DNA from: Augochlora pura
Taxonomy: Eukaryota; Arthropoda; Insecta; Hymenoptera; Halictidae
Direction: 5' to 3'
Assembly: GCF_028453695.1 (NCBI RefSeq)
Contig: NC_135774.1
Location: forward strand, 6,448,001 to 6,512,000
Length of the DNA stretch: 64,000 nucleotides
Position 1 is the stretch's first letter, and the number at the start of each line of letters is the position of its first letter. Below the pieces are notes generated by a model. The model was not told where the DNA came from. It saw nothing but the letters and a program-made list of their open reading frames with translations, and ran no database searches. The translations under genes were made by a program, and so were the position numbers. Below, piece after piece: positions 34,221-45,700 of this stretch.

Positions 34221-34389
34221 AGACAATCGACAATAAAATAACATAACTTTCTCAATTTTAACATTTTAAAACTGATTTTTTTAACATATTGTTGACAGTT
34301 TTTTTTATTAAAATAAGACTAAACATCACATAATTTGGTTATTACTTCTGATTAAACACATAAAAATAATCATATAATTTCGAACATAT

Positions 34390-34604
34390 TGTTGGAGCAC
34401 CCACTATATGGCCAGCGCCAACTTCGTTCCTTGTGGTGTTGAGGATAAAAGAAGGGAAAGAAGAGAGTCGTTAACGATCTGCCATTACGAACGGTTTGAC
34501 ATTTGTGAACGATTTGTAATATTAAACAAATATTGTAAACCTGAATAAAGTACTGAGAATGGTCAGAGGAAGACCGAAAACGCGAGGCGCGGCGGAGCGC
34601 AACA
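34390..34604 (+). mobile_element. Solo LTR with 4-bp target duplication
   Basis: A 215-bp sequence starting TGTTGGAGCACCC and ending GCGGAGCGCAACA. It has perfect TGTTG/CAACA ends and is flanked on both sides by ATAT (34386-34389, 34605-34608). AATAAAG lies near 34543 in the place expected for a poly-A signal. Inserted in repeat D. A 4-bp duplication fits the Ty3/gypsy lineage. Confidence 0.75.
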
Positions 34605-35071
34605 ATATATATATAATTAAACATATAATTGGGATTATATTTAGTTATTTAATACTTAATGTGTTCTTCGTTTTATTCCAATATCGCTACGACTATATAA
34701 GAAAAATACATTGTTATACATATTAATAGTAACTGTGCATTAAAAAGCTGAATTGATATTATACATAATTATTTGTATACTAATTAGATAAGTGCAAAAT
34801 TATATTCTATGTTGAATTGTTTTGTTGCATTCATCCTTAGAATTGTCTAGTGTCGTGGCTTACGGTCATGATTTTCCTCTATTTCCAAGAGCTCTTGAAA
34901 TTCCTGGATTGATGAAAAAAGTAAGGTAAACTATTCCCTCATACTCTCCGTCAAACGCATAGAATTATTCCAGCGAATGTCTGTCGAATCAAGCACTTTC
35001 ATTGTGTATGTCAATGAATGGAAACAATTCTACTCTGAATGTCTCGAAATGAAGGCTGTCCACTCTAAATA

Positions 35072-36357
35072 TTAGGGTGTCCCATAAGGTTCTTCCCTTT
35101 TTTGATGCGAAATGTATACACGATATTTGTTGTTTAAGGTGGATTTATTATGATATATATGAACCGTTCTGTTCTATAACCTTCTTCCATCTTTCAGGAA
35201 GCCTCATTATGCCCTCTTTTCAAAATTATTGAAGCTTATTTGCAAAATATTCATCTAGGTGCGTTTTTATTTCGCTTATGGATTTGAAAGATTTACCACG
35301 GAGAGAATTTTTTAAGGAGAGGAACTAGTGATAATCGGATAGAGCAAGGTCTGGGGAGTACGGAGGAGGAGGTAGAACGTCCCAATCAAACTGTAATCAT
35401 TTTTGCCTTACGATCAACGCAACACGTGGTCTTACGTTGTCGTGATGGAAAACGACGCCTCGTCGGTTCGCCAATTCTGGCCGTTTTTCTGCTATGGTGG
35501 CTTTTTAATTGATCCAGTTGATTGCAATATTTGTTAGCATTGATCGTATCACCTTGAGGAAGGAGCTCGTAGTACACTACACCTTTCCAGTCCCCACCAA
35601 ATGCACGAAAGAACCTTCTTCGAATGAAGGCCAGGCTTCGCAACAGTTGAAGGTCTATTTTCCTTAGATCAAGTGCGTTTTTGATGCACAATTTGGTATA
35701 AAATCCAAGCCTCGTTTTCAGTGACAAGCCTCTTTAAGAAAGAATCCCTTTCATGTCGTTGAAGAAGCAAATCGCACTTAGAGACGCGGTTCATAAGGTC
35801 GGTCTCCGTCAATAGGTGTGGAACTCAAACTTCATATCGATTCGCATATCCCATCTTGATTAAATGATTATGTACCGTTGTCTTCGGAATATTAGTGGCA
35901 TCCACTATCTCACGCACTCTATATCGCGGATTTTCAGTGAGCACAGTCTTGATAATGTCCGTATCCGTCGTTGCTGGGAGGCCGCTGCAGTCTTCATCTT
36001 TTAACACGAAAATGCCAGCTCTAAATTTTTTAAACCAATTGCAGATGGTCCTAATAGTCGTAGTACCACTCCCGTAAACGGTGCAAATCTCGTCTGCAGT
36101 GTCCTTTGCGCTATTGCCTTTTTTAAAGCAATGAAGCATAACATGCCGTAAATGCTTCTTTTGGCTCTCCATATTGAACGGTGCAGAAAAAATTAAAAAA
36201 AAAACTTTGTCACCAACGAAACGTACTTTGAAAGAGCTCCGGGATGACTGAAAACAATGTCATAAGCGGCTAAGAGATAAGCCTGCATGTTTATATAAAC
36301 ATAGCCACTTAAAGTCACTCATAGCGTGGCGCGGAAAGAACTTATAGGACAACCTAA
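35072..36357 (-). mobile_element. mariner element B, complete ends, dead transposase
   Basis: A 1286-bp element, the normal mariner length. It is flanked by TA (35070-35071, 36358-36359), with inverted ends TTAGGGTGTCCCATAAGG on the left and TTAGGTTGTCCTATAAGTTC (as complement) on the right. On the minus strand the transposase N-terminus is open from 36172 to 35825, with the helix-turn-helix region (ICNWFKKFRAG, DATNIPKTTVHNHL). It then shifts frame. A second piece (35727-35386) has DWKGVVYYELLPQGDTI and continues in other frames to a degraded second and third Asp region near 35390-35450. Several frameshifts make it inactive. It interrupts repeat D. Confidence 0.9.
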
Positions 36358-36857
36358 TATCTGTCGTAAGTAGGTCTGAACAGCATAATTTCATCGATAT
36401 TTTCTTTCGAATTACACACATACCATATTTGATGTTGTCTTAAATATCTCTTATATAGTTAAGAATCGGTTTTTCTAATGCTTTTTTCATAAATAAAATA
36501 AGTTTCTTGATTCTTATAATGAATAAACATAGTGTAAAGTTTGTCGTGTTTGGTATCATTTTAATTGGAAGAATTTGATTATTATATTAAAAAAATTTCA
36601 TGTATGAAAAATTAGAAATAAACAAGTGAGGCCATCGCTTTTATTCTAGTATTACAATGTATTCATGGGAATGTACACTGGCAATATGGCAGTTGATTCC
36701 CCAGGTACTTTCGTTCGCCCCGAATTTCTCTCTCTCTTTCACAAGATGTCGGTAACTAAGGGCGAGCCGCGAGGCTCACATAACCGTGTCTTCTCTATGC
36801 TAAAAGATCATTTTTGATTTTGACTTTATGATATTCAGCAAGACATTACTGTATTTT

Positions 36858-37300
36858 TCATAAAAATATTATGAGTGAATTGGGGAGCTACTCACTGATA
36901 ATATTACTTATTAATAAAAAATATCTAATTACAATCAAATTTTGACACATTTTTATCAGGGAAAGCTCCTCGGCTTAATCTTAATGCTTTTGTAAAAGTA
37001 TATTAAAGTGCGTGATTCCCCATCTGTTCACATTGTATATCGTTAGTAAGTATTGTGTCTTTGACACTCGGGGCTTCCCACCGACAATGCATTTATTCGA
37101 GCCACCAAAATTTAATCGAAGTTTCGATACCTCCTAATAAAGATACACGTAGAAGATGAAATTTTTATCGAACACATGAATAAATATGACTCGAAATAAA
37201 TTCTCATCTAATACAATTATTTATTCGATGTTCGTCGAATAAGGATGTTTTTATTATTACCACAACAAGTCCGTGGATATTGTTAGTGCATTGAGTGTAC
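36858..37300. other. Intergenic, no gene
   Basis: AT-rich, no recognised element. Confidence 0.4.
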
Positions 37301-37306
37301 ATCTAT

Positions 37307-37691
37307 TGTGACGTTGTCCCGTTTTGACCGACGACCAGGCTGGAAAATGAAGGCAGCTTTGTGGATTTTATAGGTCTTTTGGCAGGTTTCGTATAGGTCA
37401 CGGCTGTACGTACTTGGTTCACGCGACAGGACGCATGACATTCGAGAATTCGATTCAGAACGCATAAAGAACCTTCTGGACGCTAGGCCCTAGAAGAGTG
37501 CCACACGAAACACTAAATTCGATTTCCGAATGCGAATCTCGACTTACGAACGATTAAACTGGGCGCGGCAAGGGCAAGAGTTTGAATTCTATAAATAGAT
37601 AGGACGGTTCTCACGACAAGAGCGGATCTCGCAGACAAAATAAATCCTCGAACATAAGGCTCCAAGTTATTTAATCCTCATCAATGTTACA
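37307..37691 (+). mobile_element. LTR candidate
   Basis: Starts TGTGACGTTG and ends CAATGTTACA, with inverted ends matching at 7 of 9 positions. Inside, TATAAATAGATAGG (near 37591) is followed by AATAAA (near 37640), the order expected of U3-R-U5. No second LTR seen. Confidence 0.45.
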
Positions 37692-38595
37692 AAATAGATG
37701 GCTTCGAGATCACATCCAAGAGCCCCGCGTTCTTTATACAATTTTAGCGATAGTTGTTCGATTGCAGCGTCGAGCAGATCTCTGCACACCGGATACAGAG
37801 ATGCAACCCGAAGAGGTACTTGGCCTGACATTAAATTTTCTGAGCCACCACACGAAAACGGATTCGCTGAGTTACGACCGATTGTCGGTTTGGTAATACT
37901 TCCAGAGCCTGCGACACCTAAACCGGAACTCTAGCTTGGTTTGCAGGAGATTTACAATGACGTAATGCGACTTGAGTTTGCTCGGCAGTGACTTCTCGCG
38001 ATTTTCGGCAGTGATCGCCTGCCTTTCCGTATCCCAACTCTACACTGTATCTAGTCTTAGCCCAATGGATCTGCCCGATTTTCTTTCCTGCCGCTCTTGA
38101 CGATAATGAATCCAGCCAAATGGCCCCGGGTTGCCACCTTATCATCACCCATGCTTGTCGACAATCTTCTGAAGGGAATAGAAGATATTGGAGCTCCTCG
38201 GGTATATTCGCTCCCTCGCGATAATAGAATGTCCGATGCTACTTAGTTGTCTTGAGTCCTGGTAGTCTGTGGCTTGTTGGGCCCATGTGGGATAATCAAT
38301 CCTTAGTCTACCCGTGCGCACAGGTTATTTGGTTTGGCAGTAAAACAAGAGAGGCCCTACGAAGCGAGCTGTCCAGGGTGCCTCACAAAGAGTTGTGGTC
38401 TCAGATACGGGATGCGCTAAAAATGCTCGACCGTACTAGGCGCGTAATTTGTGTCAATCACGAATCGGAATCTTAACCCTAATCTTCCTCAAGAAATTGA
38501 TCTGAATTGTCTCTAGCGTGCGGATGGCCTAATGATGGGCGGTACGATCTTCGACGGTCTGTAACCATCATAACAAAAGTGACGTCGCAACATAT
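37692..38595. other. GC-richer block following the LTR candidate, possibly retroelement interior
   Basis: Clearly different in base composition from both sides. Short ORFs on both strands (for example 37698-37934 + and 37918-38148 -) are not recognisable, and no protease, reverse transcriptase or integrase motif is visible. It ends near GACGTCGCAACA just before a (TA)n run at 38594. Confidence 0.35.
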
Positions 38596-39755
38596 ATATA
38601 TATCATGTTAATATAAAATAAACTTTGTATTAATTGGCTTGATATAAACATACTCAAAGTAAATTTAAATTTCGTAACTATTTCTTTATGAAATTGAACA
38701 TAAAGTGATTGCAATTTGTGATTGTTATTAATTTTGCTAAGATTGATCTTTCTTGAGTATTAAATAAATTTCGATTTTATTTATGCAATATTTGTTTTCA
38801 CTAGATATCTATATTTATATACATATTTACTTTCATAAATATCCAATTTAGATATAATAATTTGAATCAAGATATTCTTTCAAATTAACATACCTTTAAT
38901 ACTCTAGTTGTACGCTTTAGACACAGCATTTTTTAAAAATGGTCTTTGGTTCGTTAGATCTGGATGAATATAAACAAAGTTACGGAAGTTTAAACATTAA
39001 GCTTCTTTTAAAATGGTTGTTTCTACCTTTTCGGGTGACAATGCTCACTTGAAAAATCGTTGTCGGACTGTACTTTATTCCGGGTCACATGATTAGTACA
39101 TGGCGAAATTTTGAAGTTTACGTTTATTTTTATTACTTTTCCATCATTCTCAGGATAAACCATTATGTATTTCGGACACCTGAGGACGTGTATAAACATA
39201 TACTGTACAAAATTTTCATTGCTTGTTGATCAGGCCCATATTGGCCAATTCACTGGTCATTATTTTCGATTGTATATTATTACGAAAACATTGCATTTGC
39301 ATACGTTTCCAATAAATTAATGGTACAGAATAAGAGATCTATTAGTAGTTGGTTGGTGTATTTACACACATGTGAAAAAGTTACACAAATTTGACGAAAA
39401 GTTGTGTGAGAACACTTTTTTTAGGCTTAAAGACAATAACAAGGATTAGGTACTTTGTGAAAGAAGTTTCAAATAAATATATTTTAACATATCTTATTTT
39501 ACATTGAAACAGTGGATAACATGATTTCCATGAATTATCCAATAAAGAGCAGCTCAAAAAATGAGATTGAGACATATTCTTTAATTATTGAATACTACTG
39601 TAACTGGAAAGCTTAATGCTATGATTCTCTTTGTCATATAGCCCTGTGCGCTTGTTTCGTTAACTCGTTTAACAAATTAAATTTATCGCCAAACCTGTAG
39701 CGAACTGAATAAACGGACAAACACATTTCCATTGTTGTAGTCGAAAAGGATAACG
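38596..39755. other. 3' flank of ADSS, no gene
   Basis: AT-rich. Nothing supported. Confidence 0.4.
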
Positions 39756-42700
39756 TCAAAGTGTAATGACACTATCACGACTTGCTCCCACTCCTATCCA
39801 TTTAACTGAAATTAACATATTCTCATGTTATGTACAAAACATAATTAAAAAAAAACAATCATGAATTTATTTTAGACGCAGAACGCAGTAGACTGTACAA
39901 ATTAATAAATAATATTTTATGGAATATTACCTGATATACCAAGATGTTCTTCTATTAGTTGTATATATTTTCTAGCATTCGGTGGTAATTTTTCTAGTGA
40001 ACGTACACCTTCTGTTGTCGACTGCCAGCCATCGATGCTTTCATAAATTACTTCTACCTTTGCTAAATCAGAAGTACTACTTGGAAAATAGTCAATTTCT
40101 TTTCCATTCAACCGATATCCTACACCAATTTGAATTTTTGGAAGAGTATCTAAAATATCTAATTTTGTCAAACATATTGATGTATATCTGGAATAAATAA
40201 AAATATTAAGTAATATTTTTCATTTATATTCATTTTTATAAATACGAAATTTAGTGTACAATAGTTCATGAAAGTACTTGAAACACTTGCATTCATATCA
40301 TTTAGCGTATAAAGTGTTTGTCTTAATCTTAAACCGAATTGCACTTTTGTGAGTAATTATAGATTGGTTTTAGGCATGTAATATTGTATAAAAACATTCC
40401 TTACCCATTCACCATTGCTGTAAATTTGAGAAGCATTAGGTCTAGCCAACCACATCGTCTTTTTCTGTTTGTGGTTACTCCAAATTCGTGACCTCTCCTT
40501 TGCAAAAGTTCGCCTGTGGCATCTAATAGTTCAGTGGGAAATGGTCCATCACCCACTCTTGTAGTATATGCTTTAACAACCCCAATAACCTCTCCAATGT
40601 AGGATGGTGGAAGTCCAAGACCAGTGCAAACACCACCTATACTGCAGTTGGAGCTAGTAACATATGGATATGTTCCAAAATCTATGTCCAGCATTGCAGC
40701 ATTTGCTCCTTCCACTATAACCTTCTTTCCTTCACGTAATGCTTGGTGTAAATATTGTACAGTTTCTTTTACGAATGGTCGTATTCTCTCAGCATATCTG
40801 CAAACATAAAGAGAATGTCAGTTTGTACTTTTATTTTAAAAGTTGAAATGAATGCATCGGCTATTGTGCCATGTCTTTGACTATATTGCTAAACACAACT
40901 GTGAATATTTAATTTCTACACATATATGAAATTAACCTTAATAACTACAGAAATGTTATAGCTTATTCAGCTTACTGAAACCGATATACTTTATAACAGT
41001 TATCAACTGTTTTGGTTCTCCAAATTTATTCAAGAACCGAAACCGATATCATAACTGTTTTTAACCCCTGGATGTAACCAATAAAAAAGGAGTTATAATA
41101 GTTCCTGTCCATTCGTCCTGTACATTATGTATTTATACATGATATATACAGTAATGGGTTCTACTCTTGCACATCTCTAGGCCACAGTTTGTGCTGTTAA
41201 TAAGGGTCGATATAGAAATTATATTTGCTCTGAATGGGTGACAATTCACTGCTGAAACTGGATCCACTGCGGATTGGATGCGCAATAAAATAATGGGCAG
41301 TAAGCGGGTAGGAATAGATCCCATTACTGTATTTATAACTGTATATAATATATACGCGCGCGCGCGTGTGTATGCGGCTGCGTGTAAAAATTAATTAGTA
41401 ATCTTCACAATTAATCAATTGCAACTTTATTTTAAAAGCAAATCTTTCATTCACTACATTAAATTTTCCAAGATTCAAAATGAAAAAGATATTAACTGGA
41501 CGGTGCCAACAATGTAAGGAATTAAAATATAAAACTATATATTTTTCGTATTTCAATTAAAAACATGTTCTTAAGGTTAAAGGAATGATTTGCTTTACTT
41601 TAAAAACAAGTTGCTTGGATTTGTGATACATGTAAAAAGTGATACCAAAGGTTTTGGAACATTGCAAAAAGGATTATTGTCAAATACAAAAGGAATTTGC
41701 TAAACAACTGTATGTCACTCATTGTCAATGAACAATTTCTAATCACTTGCCCAAATTAGAAGCTACATGTGGCAAACTACGTAAGGAAGTCATTGTACAA
41801 TATAAAGTTCTCCATACAATCAAACTTACTCGTAAGAACCTTCAAATTAACTTGTTCTGGATAATTTGGTTGATATACACTCTAAAACACTTTATAAGGT
41901 GAGAAAAGCATTGAAGATTTCGTTGTATCGGAAAACCACCATCTTTTATTTAAGTGGGAAGTTCACACAAGTTACTTATAAGATGGAGTAAACACGTACA
42001 GTAAGATGGTTTTCAATAATAGATTGTATTTTAATTGGTTCTTCAAAACAAGCTTATGAAGAAACAATCACGAATTAATTTCTACATCTCGTACAATATC
42101 TTCTATCCTTTTTCACGTGGTCATTGTGTTTTCTGTGAGAAGATAAGTTGTGCATTAAGACAGTATAGGTGGAAATAATGTTGATGTTAGAATCAATTAA
42201 TGGATTTGTGTTATTCAAATCGAATTGCTGTGTTATTTCTTATTACGGATAATACATTTTGTTTGAAATAAGAAATGAAGAAATACGCACTCTTTGTACC
42301 GTTGGAGTTCTGCTTTCACATCAACCTGTAGCGCGGGGAACATTTTTTGATACGACGACACCAGTGATTCGAATTTTTGTGAGAACTTATCAAAGTTTCC
42401 AAGAAGATCGCCAATTCTAAGTCCATTTCTAGCTGCTTTGCTCGAGTACGTGGGTCCAATTCCTTTTTTAGTAGTGCCAAGTGATTGCGTACCTTTTTCC
42501 AATTCTTGGAGGCCATCAACTTGCTGGTGAAAATCAAACACTATGTGCGCACGATCGGAAATCACTAATCTGTCTTGCCAATTTTTTAAGCCTTTTTCTT
42601 CATTGCTTTCTAATTCTTCAAAGAGCCCTGGCAGATGTATCACTACTCCATTTCCTGGAAGACATTCATTGCTGATACATAATCATCATAATATTACATT

Positions 42701-45700
42701 CTTACAATACATAACGCCATATTCTCATCCGATAAAAATACTACTCTTTCGAGAAATAAGAAATTTCAAAAAATTTCTTTGTATTATTCAAGATAAATCT
42801 TTTCTCGCATTTCAGACAATTAATATAACTTATTAATAACTACAGTAATTTTTAATCACAGATGTATGACTTAGATCACTATTGAAAATTTCAACATTTC
42901 GTTGATAGATTTGTATTAACAACATTTTTATTCTATTGATCAAGGAGAAATAGAATTTTACTGCAATTATAAAAATCGAGGAATATATCATGTATTTTAG
43001 TAACTTTATTTTAAATATTCTAATTCTAAAGTTCGTCTCACAATAAACATTTTTAGGATATTGTAAAACTAAAGATGTGTTTCGATAAATTAAATATAGT
43101 CAATCCCAGTGTTATAGCAATGTTAAGCTGACTCGGAACAGAGATGGAGCAATTCCAAAAAGTTATTATTCTGACACTTTAATGGAGGCCGAAAAGTGAT
43201 AACTTCCGTACCTCGTGCGAAGCTTATATTGGTCCAGCCACTCAAACTCTATTGCAGCGAGAATATGTTTATTAAAACTATCCATCTAGCAGTCGTATTT
43301 GTAAATTTTCAGAATTATAATTGTATTCAAATGTCTTTCAACTATGTATGTAAAAATTACGGAAAGACTTCCCGGGTCTTCCCATGGTTATCAATGAACT
43401 ATTTTAATGGGTTCAAACTTTCAGTAGTAACAGTCTTAAATTCCTTTAGTTTTCTCAATATTTAAAATTTCACCTACTCATAATGGTTGTTGTAATTACA
43501 TAAAATTCATAGGCTAATTAAAAATACTTATTTGTTCTAAACAGGGCAACAGAAAAGTGAATGGTGACTGAAGAGATTAGAAATCACAAGGCGACATCTT
43601 ATGCGAATATTTGCATTACGCTGATCAAACACTTTTCGAAACGATTTTATCTTATCAATCGAAAGCGAAATCTGCGTTGTAACTTTTTTCATGGTTTCTG
43701 AGGTGAGGAGGTTTGTTCTATTGCGTCAGAGGTGTCTTGCATTTTTTTTAGAACATTACTCTAAATTGTTTAAATGTTTGTAAAATTATGAAAAATATAC
43801 CCGTTGTGTTTAAGTGTCCAGAAAATCGTTCTATGTACGGAACGTTCACATAGTTTTAACAATTAAAGCAGAAAATCACATTGAAAGTGAACATTTGTGT
43901 TCAACGTATTCGAATCTACAAGAATAGATCATTAATTATCTAAACATAAAATAGATAAATATGTTAAATAGTCAAGATGTGTTGCCGTTAGAAACATTTT
44001 AAATATCATGCAAACGATTCGTGAACGTCATTGTACAGATTGTAAGTAGAGTTTTGTGGCTGACTATACAAGCGACGCCGAATGTCCTAAGAGAAGGAGA
44101 AACTGAAATTCATAAGAACGACAATGATCACAAACGTCGTAATAAAAATTATATAACAGAATGAATAGATGATTGTCTCAAAAATAACGGAGTACACGTT
44201 ATGAACGACGATGAAGTCATCCAAAGAATTGAAGATAATGTAAACGAAGGTCACGATAAAGTGAACGATATTCTAACTAATGTTCGTACATATCTGAAGC
44301 ATTCGTTATTCCAGACAATATTGTAGGATGCAAAAAATCCCTCATAAATATTAATGTTACACAAATGTTCATGTTCACGTCTTAGTTTTAGAAATCGAGT
44401 GAAAGTTAAAAAAGATGATTGAAAAGTCATATGTCTCGCGAATCTTGCGTATTTTACATACAAGAGGGAAAACTGAATACATTTTGTAAACAAATAGAAA
44501 CAAAGTATGTATAGTTATTAAAAATGTTTTGGCTTCTTGAAAAGTGTAAAAAGATCTACTTTATTATTATTATTGCAAGCGATCTTAAAGATAGTCGTCG
44601 GTCAGGTGATGTACCGTTTATGTCTCGGTGATAACAGGTCTCTGTTTGGGAGATGAGGTGGTTAGGCGAGGGGGCTAGACCTTTTTTCAAAGAGGAGAGA
44701 ACGGCAGTCCAATAAAGAACTTTGCTAAGGAAGCAAGCTCCTTCTTAATTTCACACCTTGTGTTTCCTACATTATTATAGATATGCAGATTATTATGAGA
44801 AATGAAAATGGTCCCAATCTCAATTGCAACAAACTAACATAAAATAGTAAATCTTTCTACCTTAATACGTACAAAAGATTGAATTTTTCGTGTACCGTCT
44901 CCATATTTATTTTTCTCATAAACGCATAAAATCCGCAATCCAATTATTATTATCTTTGTTCGGACTGTACAATAATTCTTTAAATCCACAACCATAAAGA
45001 TAAACGTTGTCAATAACTAATGTCAATAATTTCCATGGCCAGAACTGCACTATAGATTAATCTATCGCAGTGTCTGTAGTAAAAAAAAAGATGTAAGAAA
45101 ATGGGAACGTATTTTTAACATTTCACAATACAATCATTATCACAACTTTATGACAAGTTGCAAGAAAAATTGTGATCAGTAAAACAGTAGTGCAAAAAAT
45201 ATGTAAATAATAATGTAATAAGGTAAGCTTATGTTTTGTAGCTTCGTTTTTCGTTAATATCCCGAAAACTGCTAAAATCTTGAAGCCAATTTAAAATCCC
45301 ATTTTAAAAATGTTTGTGTATGTTTAAAATTGAATTTTTTTAAACATACTGTTGATAGTTTTCTGATTAAAATAAAATCAAGCACGATCGTAATTTCGAT
45401 TATATTTATTTACTTAACACTTCATGTGTAATTCATTTTATTCTATTATTGCTACGATTATTATAAGAAAAATACATTTCTATACCATATCAATAGTAAC
45501 TGTACATTAAAATGCTACATTTTTGTTCTGCATAATTATGCGTAGAATAATTAGATAAGTACAAAGTTATATTCTATATTAAATTGTTGTGTTGTATACG
45601 ATCCTTCGATTTATTTAGTACCGTAGCCTACGGTCACGATTTTTCACTATTTCTAGGACTGCTTCAAATTCCAGAGTTGATGGAAAAAGTAAAGTAAACT

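Larger units (their letters stand above)
34225..36855 (+). repeat. Dispersed repeat D, copy 1, split by a solo LTR and a mariner
   Basis: Segments 34240-34389, 34609-35071 and 36360-36855 together match copies at 45300-46180 (+), 46600-47410 (-) and 52885-53655 (-). Shared landmarks are AACATA(T/C)TGTTGA, CATTAAAA(A/T)GCT, TAGATAAGT(G/A)CAAA, TGG(C/A)TTACGGTCA-like, TCCAGCGAATGT and ATAAATAAAATAA. The interior includes loosely repeated units of about 30 bases (CGAAGC-TCT-TACTCTGAATGTCTC). No coding region and no terminal repeats recognised. Confidence 0.7.

Noticed and set aside
43196..43465. 89-codon plus-strand ORF in the ADSS intron
   Set aside because: No recognisable domain, AT-driven composition, and no splice context linking it to ADSS.
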